64,000 nt of DNA from Levilactobacillus lindianensis (GCF_003946095.1 NZ_RHOD01000003.1:62001-126000), one strand, 5' to 3'; positions 7,823-16,310 are shown, counted from the first letter of the stretch. Notes: generated by a model from the letters alone, not told the origin. Program-made: numbers and translations.

Positions 7823-8653
7823 GTGGCACAGAAATATTATGCGGTGCGTAAGGGTAAGAAACCAGGCATTTATCGCACTTGGCCAGAGACACAGCGCCAG
7901 GTAAATGGCTTTTCTGGCGCTCAGTATAAGAGTTTTGGGACGGCAGCCGAAGCACAGGCATTTATGACAGGCCAGGCCGAGGCCAAGTCCACCACGAAGC
8001 GGCGTCAGGCGACGCCTACTTCGGCGGCGCCGATTGATGCGGACATCACCGTGTATACGGATGGGGGATCGCGAAATACAGGCAACGTTGCTGGCGGACA
8101 CGTTCGGGCTGAGGATAAGGCGGCTTGGGCTTATCGAATCGAATTACCTGATCGCGTAGAGAAGGGCTCCGACGGTGAGTTCGGTGCGACCAACAATCGA
8201 ATGGAAATCATGGCTTTTCAAAACGCGCTGCAACACCTGGTTGATCTGGGTGTGACCGATCAGAAGATTTGCTTTGTTCTGGACTCACGGTACGTGCTGA
8301 ATGCCGTGACTCAGGGCTGGTTGGCTGGCTGGAAACGTCGCGGCTGGAAGCGTAGTGCGGGGCCATTGGCTAACGCCGAGTTGTGGCAAGAGGTGGACCG
8401 CTTGCTACCCCAATTCGCCCACTTGAGTTATCAGTGGACGAAGGGCCATGCGACGAACCAAGGAAACGTTTTTGTGGATCATCTGTTGAATGAAACCATG
8501 GACCGGATGAGTGCCGGTAATCAGACGCAAATAAAGGCGCCAGCGACACCAACGACTAAGACGTCAGCGACGCCGAAACATGGCCAGACGATGGCCCAAT
8601 CGGTTGCCGATCTGAGCCGCAGTTTACAGGATTTTCCATTTCTTGATAATTAA
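7823..8653 (+). CDS. rnhA: Ribonuclease HI with N-terminal hybrid-binding domain, 276 aa
   Basis: Degrades the RNA strand of RNA:DNA hybrids. Residues 1-50 are the RNase H1 N-terminal (caulimovirus viroplasmin-like) hybrid-binding module, with YYAVRKGKKPGIYRTW and YKSFGTAAEAQAF. The catalytic domain carries the DEDD residues: VYTDGGS, NNRMEIMAF, VLDSRYV and NVFVDHLLN, plus a WTKGHATNQGN active-site loop. A Thr/Ala-rich tail follows. The GTG start at 7823 lies after GGAGGGATTTAG. A diversified loop between the first Asp and the Glu lengthens the domain slightly. Confidence 0.93.
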   Translation: MAQKYYAVRKGKKPGIYRTWPETQRQVNGFSGAQYKSFGTAAEAQAFMTGQAEAKSTTKRRQATPTSAAPIDADITVYTDGGSRNTGNVAGGHVRAEDKAAWAYRIELPDRVEKGSDGEFGATNNRMEIMAFQNALQHLVDLGVTDQKICFVLDSRYVLNAVTQGWLAGWKRRGWKRSAGPLANAELWQEVDRLLPQFAHLSYQWTKGHATNQGNVFVDHLLNETMDRMSAGNQTQIKAPATPTTKTSATPKHGQTMAQSVADLSRSLQDFPFLDN

Positions 8654-8686
8654 GGGTATAATGAAACCTAAGGAATACATGCGGAT

Positions 8687-8734
8687 AACCTAATTTGGGG
8701 GACTAGACTGTTCTGTCAGTCTCGGTTATAGGTT
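8687..8734 (+). promoter_or_regulatory. Nested inverted repeat in the leader of the VOC gene
   Basis: AACCTA/TAGGTT encloses AGACTG/CAGTCT with a TTCTGT loop, downstream of a TATAAT at 8657-8662 and upstream of the VOC gene. No T run follows, so it is not a terminator. It may be a leader structure or an operator. Confidence 0.4.
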
Positions 8735-8767
8735 CAAAAAATTAAGTCAGTGAATGGGGTACCGAGG

Positions 8768-9217
8768 ATGCAAGCAAAATTAATTCCATATTTGGAATTT
8801 GAAAATGCCAAAGAGGCTATCACCTACTATGAGCGGGTGTTTGGTGCGACTGATGCCTATCGGATTAGCCCGACGGCAGATGAGGTCGAACAATTTGGCC
8901 TAGAACCAACGATGAATCTGGACGAAATGACAATGAGTGGTGGATTTCGGGTCATGGGCCTAGATATTCAGTGTGCGGATGCCTTGATGGGGCAACCAAC
9001 CTCGTCAACCTTAGTATCCTTGATGATTGCGGTTGATGAACAGGATTCAGAAGGGGTTAAGACCCTGACGGATCTGTATCAACGCCTACTCAAATCGGAT
9101 ATCAAAGTGATCAGTCCATTTACGACGCAAAGCGCCGGTGGCAAAATGGGACAGGTGGTTGATGCCTATGGAATCACTTGGATTCTGCGGGAACAACCGA
9201 TGCTGTTGGATAATTAA
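8768..9217 (+). CDS. VOC family (glyoxalase/PhnB-like) protein, 149 aa
   Basis: A vicinal oxygen chelate fold protein of the PhnB/3-demethylubiquinone-like group. It begins QAKLIPYLEFENAKEAITYYERVFGA, the standard first beta-alpha unit, and ends GGKMGQVVDAYGITWIL, the PhnB-type C-terminal motif. The canonical metal ligands are not obvious, as is common in this subgroup, so an enzymatic role is uncertain. ATG 8768 follows GGGGT with 7 bases of spacing. It is monocistronic, with a hairpin in its leader and a terminator after it. Confidence 0.85.
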   Translation: MQAKLIPYLEFENAKEAITYYERVFGATDAYRISPTADEVEQFGLEPTMNLDEMTMSGGFRVMGLDIQCADALMGQPTSSTLVSLMIAVDEQDSEGVKTLTDLYQRLLKSDIKVISPFTTQSAGGKMGQVVDAYGITWILREQPMLLDN

Positions 9218-9229
9218 CGAATTTTAGTG

Positions 9230-9259
9230 AGTCGTGGTGATATTTGCCATGGCTTTTTT
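9230..9259 (+). terminator. Terminator after the VOC gene
   Basis: AGTCGTGG pairs (two wobble pairs) with CCATGGCT and is followed by TTTTTT. Confidence 0.65.
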
Positions 9260-9439
9260 GTTTTGAATGACACTGGTGTTGGTCGTCTACGGCCAGACAG
9301 TATGGTCCCCTGCAAGCGTGACAGGTTAGAGACGCGGGGGTATCCAGTGATTGTTATTCGATGGGCCATCACTGTGACTTGATTTGGGGGCCGAGCCACT
9401 CGCGTGTTATCATGAAACGCAAGAGGAGTGATTCAAGAT

Positions 9440-10048
9440 ATGGCAACGGAACGAGAAAAGATGACGGCGGGACAACCGTATGAACAATTTGACAAGGAAC
9501 TTATCGCACGGCGGATGGTGGCGCGCAAACAATTGCGGGCGGTTAACCAGCTGGATGACAACGCAGAAAGAAATAACGGTTATCGGCAATTAATCGAAGA
9601 CACCGGCGACGACTTCTTCGTTGAGGCGGGGTTTAAGTTTGATTACGGTTGGAACATCCACATCGGGAATCATTTCTATGGAAACTATGACATGACGTTC
9701 TTAGACACTTGTCCGATTACGATTGGGGAAAATTGTTACTTTGGCCCTAACATTGGGCTCTACACGCCGGTTCATCCCCTAAATGCCATGGCTCGCAAGA
9801 ATGATGTTGAGATGGGGGCGCCGATTACCATTGGCAACAATGCTTGGCTAGGTGGCCGGGTTACGATTCTTCCTGGCGTTACCTTGGGAGACAACGTGGT
9901 CGTTGGTGCGGGATCGGTTGTCACGAAATCCTTTGGGGATAACGTGGTCATCGTTGGTAATCCGGCTCGGGCCATTAAGAAAATTGATAATGGTGAAGCT
10001 GGAAATGCCGCTGCGAAGGCTCGCTGGGCAGATAAGCTCGGGGATTAG
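9440..10048 (+). CDS. Maltose/galactoside O-acetyltransferase family protein, 202 aa
   Basis: A left-handed beta-helix (hexapeptide repeat) acetyl-CoA-dependent sugar O-acetyltransferase. The N-terminal mac domain is clear (ATEREKMTAGQPYEQFDKEL), then hexapeptide coils follow (ITIGENCYFGPNIGLYT), with the catalytic His in YTPVHPLNAM and the terminal coil GNNAWLGGRVTILPGVTLGDN. The length matches Maa/LacA. It is thought to acetylate non-metabolisable sugars for export; the true substrate is unknown. ATG 9440 lies 11 bases after GAGGAG. It is a single gene. Confidence 0.9.
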   Translation: MATEREKMTAGQPYEQFDKELIARRMVARKQLRAVNQLDDNAERNNGYRQLIEDTGDDFFVEAGFKFDYGWNIHIGNHFYGNYDMTFLDTCPITIGENCYFGPNIGLYTPVHPLNAMARKNDVEMGAPITIGNNAWLGGRVTILPGVTLGDNVVVGAGSVVTKSFGDNVVIVGNPARAIKKIDNGEAGNAAAKARWADKLGD

Positions 10049-10188
10049 GTCGAAATGACCGTCGACGTAAATTCTAATCAAATTCTTAGATTCCTATCAT
10101 GATAGGGCGTGTAACCGCTTTAATTTCCATTTAAAAATCTTATTGTAGTGCTAGATTTTACTAATCATTGCTTCCGCGTATAATAGAT

Positions 10189-10360
10189 TGTGGATATCGC
10201 TTTAAGAGATTTGCGAAGGCAATTTGTATACAACCGTTAGGCGCTGTACAGGTGGCTTGTAAGACGACCTGGAAACAGCGCTTTTTTCGTACAATCTCTT
10301 CTGAATCGATGCCGCTGAGAGTCCATCGGATTTCTCAGGAATCAAATGAGGAGGATTATT
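10189..10360 (+). promoter_or_regulatory. Structured leader with internal terminator upstream of the BCCT transporter
   Basis: A TATAAT at 10189-10194 precedes a roughly 165-base leader. GCGCTGT/ACAGCGC (about 10240-10280), with an inner CAGGT/ACCTG helix, is followed by TTTTTT, forming an intrinsic terminator before the gene. AAGAGATT at 10204 can pair with AATCTCTT at 10293, enclosing that hairpin. Beyond it a second set of alternatives (CTGAGA/TCTCAG and ATCGATG/CATCGGAT) runs up to the AGGAGG. This is the layout of a transcription attenuator. I could not match it to a known riboswitch class. Confidence 0.55.
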
Positions 10361-10361
10361 T

Positions 10362-11975
10362 ATTTTAGCGCGTAAAAATATTGATAAGTTAGTATTCGTA
10401 CCAACCATCGTTTTATTTGTACTCGCGTCATTGTTATTCATTTTGGGCGGTGGCCAGTTACAAGCCACGCTGAGTTCCATCTTGAATTGGATTGATACTC
10501 GCATGTCATGGGCTTATATGATGGTGTACGTGGTCAACTTTTTATTTTTTATGTATTTGGCATTTGGTAAATTTGGTAAGGTAAAACTTGGTGATCCAGA
10601 GGACAAACCCCACTACAGTAACTTTCAGTGGGGGTCCATGGTTTTCGCTACGGCGATCGATGCTAGTATCTTGATGCTGTCCATCGTGGACCCGTTGCGT
10701 TACTTACAACACCCAGCATTTGGATTGAAGCCCTTCTCTGGGCAGGCCTACAGCGCCGCACATATGTTAGGGCAGTTCAACTGGGGGCCTATGGCTTGGA
10801 TGATGTTTGCTCCAGCCACTATTGCAATTGCTTACGTCCTATACGTTAAGCATGCCAAGGTTCAACGGGTCAGTGCCGCCATCACCAGTCTGCAAGGTGA
10901 CGGTAAGGGCAAAGTCATTGCCCGGCACGTCGTGGACTTCTTGGTGGTCTTTGGTATCATGGGTGGAATTGGATCGTCCGTTGGGATGGAAATTCCTATT
11001 ATCTCCAAGGTTTTAAGCCGGCTTACCGGTGTTCAAGACAATTTGATGCTAAAAATTGAACTCTTTATCATTCTGTTTATTCTGTTTGCGGTCACAGTCT
11101 TCCATGGGTTAAATGGTGGGATCAACCGCTTAAGCTCCGCTCATATTTGGACGGCGCTAGGACTATTAGCGATTATTTTAATTATTGGACCGACAGTTTA
11201 CATTTTAAATTCTGAAACAAATAGTATTGGTTTAATGGCTCAGAAGTTTGTGGCCATGTCAACCAACACCTTACCTAATGGGGGGAATAGTACCGCTCAG
11301 CAGGAAACCATTTTCTACTGGGGCTGGTGGCTCTCCTACATGCCCGTCATGGGACTCTTCATTGCCCGGATCTCTAAGGGCCGGACGATTCGTCAAGTCC
11401 TCGTGGGGATGTTAACGTATGGGGCTTTAGGATGCATGAGTTTCTACGCGATCTTTGGGGGTTACTCCCTGTGGTTACAGCGTACCGGGGCCGTCAACTT
11501 GGTTCACATTTTAAATACGCAGGGTCAAGCTGCCGTGGTTGCCACGGTGATTGCGACATTGCCATTTAAGATGATTATCCTGGCACTGTACTGTATCTCT
11601 TGTTTCATCTTCTTGGCTACGACGATCTCATCGTCAGCCTTCATCGTGTCGTCCTTCACCAGTCTTCACTTGGATGACGGCGAAGAACCAAGTCGTTGGA
11701 ACCGGATGATCTGGGTCGTCGTCTTCATCATCTTCTCCTTTGGGATTGTGATGGTTGGGGGCTTCAAGACCGTGCAAACGGTCTCCACGATTGCTGGATT
11801 CCCACTGATGTTTGTCTGTGTGCTGTTGTTACATTCCATCTGGCACATGTTGGCTGCCAAGCCAAAGACGGCACCAGTGGTCGTCCCACAGCCAGTGGTT
11901 GTTCGCCGGATTACGGTTGAATTGCCTCGTGCCGTTCGCGGGCCAATGATCTTGTCACCGGATCACGCGAGATAG
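10362..11975 (+). CDS. BCCT family transporter (betaine/carnitine/choline type), about 537 aa, probable AUU start
   Basis: A multi-pass secondary transporter for quaternary ammonium compounds, likely involved in osmoprotection. Twelve or so hydrophobic helices are present; HYSNFQWGSMVFATAIDASIL and SIVDPLRYLQHP match the BCCT core, where the region preceding the substrate site is conserved. No ATG, GTG or TTG is found at a sensible place: the strong AGGAGG at 10349-10354 is followed 7 bases later by ATT TTA GCG CGT AAA, and the next standard codon (TTG 10431) would remove the first membrane helix. An AUU start at 10362 fits best, or else there is a sequence error. The C-terminal tail after residue 480 is cytoplasmic and Pro/Val-rich. 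Confidence 0.85.
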   Translation: MLARKNIDKLVFVPTIVLFVLASLLFILGGGQLQATLSSILNWIDTRMSWAYMMVYVVNFLFFMYLAFGKFGKVKLGDPEDKPHYSNFQWGSMVFATAIDASILMLSIVDPLRYLQHPAFGLKPFSGQAYSAAHMLGQFNWGPMAWMMFAPATIAIAYVLYVKHAKVQRVSAAITSLQGDGKGKVIARHVVDFLVVFGIMGGIGSSVGMEIPIISKVLSRLTGVQDNLMLKIELFIILFILFAVTVFHGLNGGINRLSSAHIWTALGLLAIILIIGPTVYILNSETNSIGLMAQKFVAMSTNTLPNGGNSTAQQETIFYWGWWLSYMPVMGLFIARISKGRTIRQVLVGMLTYGALGCMSFYAIFGGYSLWLQRTGAVNLVHILNTQGQAAVVATVIATLPFKMIILALYCISCFIFLATTISSSAFIVSSFTSLHLDDGEEPSRWNRMIWVVVFIIFSFGIVMVGGFKTVQTVSTIAGFPLMFVCVLLLHSIWHMLAAKPKTAPVVVPQPVVVRRITVELPRAVRGPMILSPDHAR

Positions 11976-12078
11976 AGTGTGAGCGAACACGTTTCCGAGG
12001 CCGCCAGCATCCGGAGCACTCGGCGAGAGTCGAGCCCTTCCATCTGACAGTTCTCGGTAAATCAAACTTAACAAAAAC

Positions 12079-12128
12079 AAGAGTCACCAGCACCTCTCCG
12101 TAAAGGAAAGGTTACTGGTGACTCTTTT
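12079..12128. terminator. Bidirectional terminator between the BCCT gene and the DUF805 gene
   Basis: AAGAGTCACCAG pairs with CTGGTGACTCTT; TTTTCG follows on the + strand and TTTTTGTT on the minus strand. Confidence 0.88.
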
Positions 12129-12152
12129 CGTTTCAAGCTAATTAAGAGGAGA

Positions 12153-13463
12153 CTAGTTTAATTTCAAAGTCGTATCAAAGTTCTTCGCAAAGCTATTGTC
12201 GTTCTCGTCATCAGTATCATAGAAGGCGTCCCATTTCAAACGAATGGAAGTGAGACTGGCAACTGACTTGAGGTTTGGCAGGAGGAAGTAGACGTTCCCG
12301 TCCTTAATGGTGCCCTTATTGAGATCACCATCAAAGGTGTCACTCAGACTCATGTCGGAATTGACTTGTTGGCCGAGATTAGTGTTCAACGTGGCTTGCG
12401 TCGGATAGGCGGCGATGTCGCGACCAGCCTTGATCTTGAAATGAACGGCAACGACACCATTGAAGGCTTTCTGCTGATCACTTTCAGCGAGTTTAACGGC
12501 CTCGGCGGTCTTAGCGACCTCGACCTTATCGATGGCAAAAGTAGACTTCGCCCAGCTACTATTTTGGTAAGCCTGGTGGTAGGTCTTCTGCTGACTGAGA
12601 CGAACTTGGGAATCACGAAGCGTCAGACTCCCGCCTTTCGTGGCATCGTTTGTGGCGGACTCAGCTGGGGTAGCGGTGGTCTGACTGGCAATGACCGCGG
12701 TTCGAGTAATCGTGCTCAGCGAGGCATAGGAGCCGGCAAAGACGAGTGACAGTACCGCTAGAATGGTCCAAGGCCACCACGTCCTGGTCCAATGCGGCGA
12801 AGCTGGTGAGGTTGTGAAGCGGTTGTCCGCCACGACTGCGGGTTGCGTCAGTAGCACCAGCAAGATAATGGGACCCACAGTGGGAATCAGGGATAGCCAG
12901 AGGAAGTGGCCGGACCGGTTGGTGTCATGTAATCGTCGAATGGTAGCCGTGAATTGGATGACGCTCAGGACGGCGACGACCGCCCCAATTAACAGAAAGG
13001 CAATCGTTTTCCCCGGAGATAGGACGAGGCCTTTGGAAAAGAAAACCAGACTGAAGAGAACTGTCACAACGAGACTGATCAGCACAATATCCAGATAGAG
13101 CCACCAGTAGTCTGCCCGTGAGAAGCGGCCCTTAATTGTAAAGGCCGCTTTGACGCCACGGTCGAAAGCGCTGGCCATATTGGGCCTATCACTCGTCGGC
13201 GTCGGTTCTGAGATTGGGGTGAAGACGACGGTTGGGCCCGGTCCTGAGTCGGATTGGGCTGTGTCCGCGTTCGTTTCTAGCGTTGACTCTTGGTCTGAGG
13301 TCGTCTTTGGCGCCGAGTCATGTTTTACTGACTTTTCTGGCGCCGAAGAGGATTCAAGATCTGTTGTGGGTTGCTTAGCCCCACAGCTCGGGCAGAACGT
13401 GGCTTCGGTGGGAATCTTCTGACCACAGTGTAGACAAAACTTAAAATTGGGTTCAGTTGGCAT
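12153..13463 (-). CDS. Zinc-ribbon, DUF805 membrane protein with C-terminal extracellular domain, 436 aa
   Basis: Three parts are visible. Residues 8-30 form a zinc ribbon with two CxxC pairs (FCLHCGQK and FCPSCGAK), followed by a low-complexity Ser/Thr linker. A DUF805 module with four membrane helices starts at AAFTIKGRFSRADYWWLY and includes the signature IRRLHDTNRSGHFLW. After another helix, a roughly 180-residue extracytoplasmic domain resembles DUF5068/DUF4352-type folds (FNGVVAVHFKIKAGRDI). The ATG at 13463 is 7 bases after GGAGGT and preferred over an upstream ATG. The function is unknown; the domain order suggests an envelope sensor or stress protein. It is monocistronic. Confidence 0.85.
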   Translation of the reverse strand: MPTEPNFKFCLHCGQKIPTEATFCPSCGAKQPTTDLESSSAPEKSVKHDSAPKTTSDQESTLETNADTAQSDSGPGPTVVFTPISEPTPTSDRPNMASAFDRGVKAAFTIKGRFSRADYWWLYLDIVLISLVVTVLFSLVFFSKGLVLSPGKTIAFLLIGAVVAVLSVIQFTATIRRLHDTNRSGHFLWLSLIPTVGPIILLVLLTQPAVVADNRFTTSPASPHWTRTWWPWTILAVLSLVFAGSYASLSTITRTAVIASQTTATPAESATNDATKGGSLTLRDSQVRLSQQKTYHQAYQNSSWAKSTFAIDKVEVAKTAEAVKLAESDQQKAFNGVVAVHFKIKAGRDIAAYPTQATLNTNLGQQVNSDMSLSDTFDGDLNKGTIKDGNVYFLLPNLKSVASLTSIRLKWDAFYDTDDENDNSFAKNFDTTLKLN

Positions 13464-13656
13464 TGGGGGCACCTCCATAGGCTAGAAACAGGTTGTAAAG
13501 GCAAGTTTAATTAAACCATACACTAGCTGGTTTAGAATTAAAAGGTTTAGTTATTGTCTTTGTTTCCTATGTCAAAATTTTACGGGACAGGCGGCTTCTT
13601 TCCCGTCAGATATGATACAATGGGCTCGTGTTACCAATCATTGCAGGAGGGGTTTT

Positions 13657-14115
13657 ATGGCAGACGAAAGTAATAATCCACTATTTTTCCGGCGGATATT
13701 AATCACGATTGACGAGGACGACCGGCCGTCGACGAGTCGGGCTTTCCGGTTCGCGTTGACGATGGCCCGGGACTATCAGGCTCATCTGGGGATTGCCTCC
13801 GTACTTGAGAACAATGATATCAGTATTTATGAGTCCTTGATGCCCGACAAACTCAACCAAAAGCGCGATCACTTGAAGGCAATTGTCCAAGACTATGCCA
13901 ATAGAGCGAAGGCTTTTGGGGTTGAAGATGTCCGGTCAATCGTGGGTGAGGGTGGCGATGTCGATGACGTCATTCTTCAAAAGATTGTACCGGAATTCAA
14001 ACCCGATCTGATCGTTTCGGGAGCCGACGTTGACTTTGCCAGCCACGGTCGTCCCGGAGCTATCGGGTTACGCCTGGCGAAGAAGTCCGACGTTTCAGTT
14101 ATTGTTATTCGATAA
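13657..14115 (+). CDS. Universal stress protein UspA family, 152 aa
   Basis: Alpha/beta Usp fold starting FFRRILITIDEDDRPSTSRAFRFAL. The ATP-binding signature G-2X-G-9X-G(S/T) seen in nucleotide-binding members is replaced here by SGADVDFASHGRPGAIGLRL, so this copy probably does not bind ATP in the standard way. ATG 13657 has AGGAGG 9 bases upstream. It is a single gene with a -10-like TATGAT upstream and a strong terminator downstream. A second, ATP-type Usp is encoded at 40327-40755. Confidence 0.9.
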   Translation: MADESNNPLFFRRILITIDEDDRPSTSRAFRFALTMARDYQAHLGIASVLENNDISIYESLMPDKLNQKRDHLKAIVQDYANRAKAFGVEDVRSIVGEGGDVDDVILQKIVPEFKPDLIVSGADVDFASHGRPGAIGLRLAKKSDVSVIVIR

Positions 14116-14121
14116 ACAAAT

Positions 14122-14160
14122 AATGGTTCACCGTCTCGTTTTAGGCGGTGAACCATTTTA
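14122..14160 (+). terminator. Intrinsic terminator after the usp gene
   Basis: AATGGTTCACCG/CGGTGAACCATT followed by TTAG. Confidence 0.85.
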
Positions 14161-14207
14161 GGATCAGTTATAATAGTGTTAGAAAGCGGTTTGAAGGGGG
14201 AGAGCAC

Positions 14208-14885
14208 ATGCGAAGACCACAACGACCAGGATTCTTATTCGACCTCCACGGTGTCCTAGCCGACTCGTGGCAGTATCACCTGCGATCATGGCAGACGATT
14301 GCCACCGAGTTAGACATACCCTGGACGGGAGCGTTATCGGCAAAATTGCCGGGGATGAGTCGATCTGACTCACTGGGGGCCATATTGGCCTCTGTCGGCC
14401 GTCAGGGGGACTTTAATGCCCGTCAGCGGCAAATGATCACGGATCATGAAAATGCGCTGTACAAGCAGTATGTGGCCGCTCTGACGCCGGCAAATTGTCT
14501 GCCGGGGATTCCAGCGTTTCTCCAGGAATTGACAGCGGCCGGCTATCCACTGGCGGTGGCCTCGGCCTCCACCAATGCTGCCAGTGAGATTGATCATCTG
14601 GGGTTGCGGGCGTATTTCCGCTACATTGTGGATGCCCGGAAACTGCAGGCTAGTAAACCCGCCCCGGACGTCTATCTGGCGGCGGCCAAGTTAGTTGACC
14701 GTCGCCCCGCGGACTGCGTTGCCTTTGAAGACACGGTGACCGGGGTTCAATCGGCCGTGGCTGCCGGTTGTCGCGTGGTAGGAATCAATCGGCAGTCCTT
14801 AGCAGGTGCGACAGTCATGGTCGCGCAAACTAGTGACCTTAGTCTGCCAGCTTTGCAGCGGGCACTCGATCTGCCAGATGTTTAA
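14208..14885 (+). CDS. Beta-phosphoglucomutase-like HAD protein with Asp-to-His change, 225 aa
   Basis: HAD superfamily protein with the beta-PGM cap signature MSRSDSL, motif II ASAST, motif III Lys in ASKPAPDVYL and motif IV FEDTVTGVQSAV. These match beta-phosphoglucomutase, which interconverts beta-glucose 1- and 6-phosphate in maltose use. Motif I reads FDLHGVLADS: the nucleophile Asp12 is kept but the second Asp, the general acid/base of phosphatases and mutases, is His14 (codon CAC). That change should strongly alter activity. No maltose phosphorylase gene is adjacent. ATG 14208 follows GGGGGAGAG. The 3' end overlaps the convergent DUF488 gene by 47 bases. Confidence 0.85.
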   Translation: MRRPQRPGFLFDLHGVLADSWQYHLRSWQTIATELDIPWTGALSAKLPGMSRSDSLGAILASVGRQGDFNARQRQMITDHENALYKQYVAALTPANCLPGIPAFLQELTAAGYPLAVASASTNAASEIDHLGLRAYFRYIVDARKLQASKPAPDVYLAAAKLVDRRPADCVAFEDTVTGVQSAVAAGCRVVGINRQSLAGATVMVAQTSDLSLPALQRALDLPDV

Positions 14886-15231
14886 GTAGAAATTCTTTTA
14901 AAATGATAGCCTGGTTGTGTTCCTCGTCCTTGGCGCCGTATAATAAAATCACGTCTTGATCGGGGAGTTGTTCGGCGATCAGGTCTAAGAAGGCCGGTAG
15001 CGCTTCGTTGGCTTCAATTTCCGCCACGTAGCGTTTTTTGAATTCTGGAAACTTCTCAGGCTCATGATTGAACCATTTGCGCAACTCAGTTGTAGGACCC
15101 ATTTCCTTTTCCCATGAGGCCAATTGGGCATTCACTTTTGAAATGCCACGTGGCCAGAGCCGATCAACTAATACCCGGTACCCGTTGAGATCAGCGGGCT
15201 TCGTATAAATTCTTTCACACTTAATTGCCAT
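14839..15231 (-). CDS. DUF488 family protein, 130 aa
   Basis: Starts CERIYTKPADLNGYRVLVDRLWPRGISK, the clear signature of the DUF488 (YeaO-like) family; the RLWPRG motif and downstream LYGAKDEEHNQA region are typical. Its biochemical role is unknown; members are short cytosolic proteins. The last 47 bases overlap the 3' end of the HAD gene on the other strand, so no terminator separates the converging genes. Confidence 0.9.
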   Translation of the reverse strand: MAIKCERIYTKPADLNGYRVLVDRLWPRGISKVNAQLASWEKEMGPTTELRKWFNHEPEKFPEFKKRYVAEIEANEALPAFLDLIAEQLPDQDVILLYGAKDEEHNQAIILKEFLLKHLADRVPAAKLAD

Positions 15232-15283
15232 AAGGAATCATCTCCATGATTCCATTCTAACATAGCCAAACGGGAGGTAAATG

Positions 15284-15910
15284 ATGTCAGATGCATTAAC
15301 AGATTTTTTCACGGGACGGCCGACGCCGCAGATTGCCCAGGACTTACTGGGGCACGAGTTGGTCTATCAAACACCAGCTGGGACCATGAGTGGGTGGATT
15401 GTTGAAGCTGAGGCTTATCTCGGTGAACAGGACACGGCGGCCCACGCCTTTAACGGGCGATACACCGCGGCCAATGCGGCGCTTTATGATGCACCGGGAA
15501 CGATCTACATTTACATCCTCCGCGGCTACTACATGTTCGATGTGGCTACGCAGGCTGAAGGGACCCCTCAGGGGATCTTGATTCGCGGACTTGAACCGCA
15601 TGAGGGTCTTGATTTGATGCAACAAAATCGGGACAAGCCAGTGCCCGATGTGACCAATGGTCCTGGGAAATTGATGGCTGCCTTGGGGATTCAGTCCAAG
15701 GACTTGAACCGCACGATGCTGGGAGCCCAGAACCTGACGATTACGCCAACCGCAACCCGAACGCCCCGAAAAGTAGCGGCGACGTCGCGAGTCGGTGTGT
15801 CTGCAGGGAGCTGGCAGGACCGGCCGTTGCGCTTCACCGTAGCCGGTAACCCCTTTGTTTCCGGTAGCCGCAAGCGTGACTGGGACCGCGAAAATCACGG
15901 GTGGAAATAG
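15284..15910 (+). CDS. DNA-3-methyladenine glycosylase (AAG/MPG family), 208 aa
   Basis: Excises alkylated purines in base excision repair. It has the AAG fold signature: QDLLGHELVY, the catalytic Glu in GWIVEAEAYLGEQDTAAHA, the intercalating region with YIYILRGYYMFDV, and NGPGKLMAALGI followed by the C-terminal RVGVSAGSW strand. The length is standard for the bacterial family. ATG 15284 is favoured over ATG 15281 by spacing from GGGAGG. It is transcribed divergently from the DUF488 gene. Confidence 0.93.
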   Translation: MSDALTDFFTGRPTPQIAQDLLGHELVYQTPAGTMSGWIVEAEAYLGEQDTAAHAFNGRYTAANAALYDAPGTIYIYILRGYYMFDVATQAEGTPQGILIRGLEPHEGLDLMQQNRDKPVPDVTNGPGKLMAALGIQSKDLNRTMLGAQNLTITPTATRTPRKVAATSRVGVSAGSWQDRPLRFTVAGNPFVSGSRKRDWDRENHGWK

Positions 15911-16034
15911 GTTAGGCTGGACTGCATGTACCTAAGGATAACCGCTATGCTCGCCTTTTAAGGACTTAGCGACTATTTTTCAACTTGAACGAAAGGTTGT
16001 GTGGGTTAAGCTTTCACAAGAGGAACTGATAGTG

Positions 16035-16238
16035 ATGGATGAAATTACATCTTTTGAATATTCTACGGGGCCCAAGGCCTTGGAATCGAATATTTACGAA
16101 TACAAGGTTGACGGGAAGAAGGTACTTAAGATTGATTACCCCGATAACAATGGGTTTATCGCGGTGCATAAACAGAATGGCGAGACGGAATATTTTAAGG
16201 CGCCGTATATGAAATTTTCTACAACTAAGTCAAATTAA
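16035..16238 (+). CDS. Small hypothetical protein, 67 aa
   Basis: A short beta-rich soluble protein (YEYKVDGKKVLKIDYPDN, then FIAVHKQNGETEYFKAPYM) resembling a compact beta-sheet domain. I recognise no family. Start ATG 16035 or GTG 16032; AGAGGA lies upstream. A strong hairpin terminator follows directly, which supports it as a gene. Confidence 0.7.
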   Translation: MDEITSFEYSTGPKALESNIYEYKVDGKKVLKIDYPDNNGFIAVHKQNGETEYFKAPYMKFSTTKSN

Positions 16239-16242
16239 AAAT

Positions 16243-16299
16243 GGGCTCGAATCTTTATCATCCTTGTGTCAGGGATCGTAGAGATTCGAGCCTATTTAC
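16243..16299. terminator. Bidirectional terminator between the 67-codon gene and menG/ubiE
   Basis: GGGCTCGAATCT pairs with AGATTCGAGCCT around a 27-base loop with further pairing. It sits between convergent genes. Confidence 0.75.
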
Positions 16300-16310
16300 T
16301 TAGCAGATCT

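Noticed and set aside
10310-10340. TPP riboswitch (THI box) suggested by CTGAGA upstream of the BCCT gene
   Set aside because: Only the short CTGAGA is present. The second conserved arm and the rest of the fold are missing, and the gene is not thiamine related.
11976-12066. Possible remnant of the 50 kb folded element, from GC-rich inverted repeats such as CCGAG/CTCGG
   Set aside because: I could not align it with the element beyond short scattered matches.
14839-14885. Overlap of the HAD and DUF488 genes as a sign of misannotation
   Set aside because: Both genes are complete members of known families. A 47-base convergent overlap is plausible and was kept as a plain observation.
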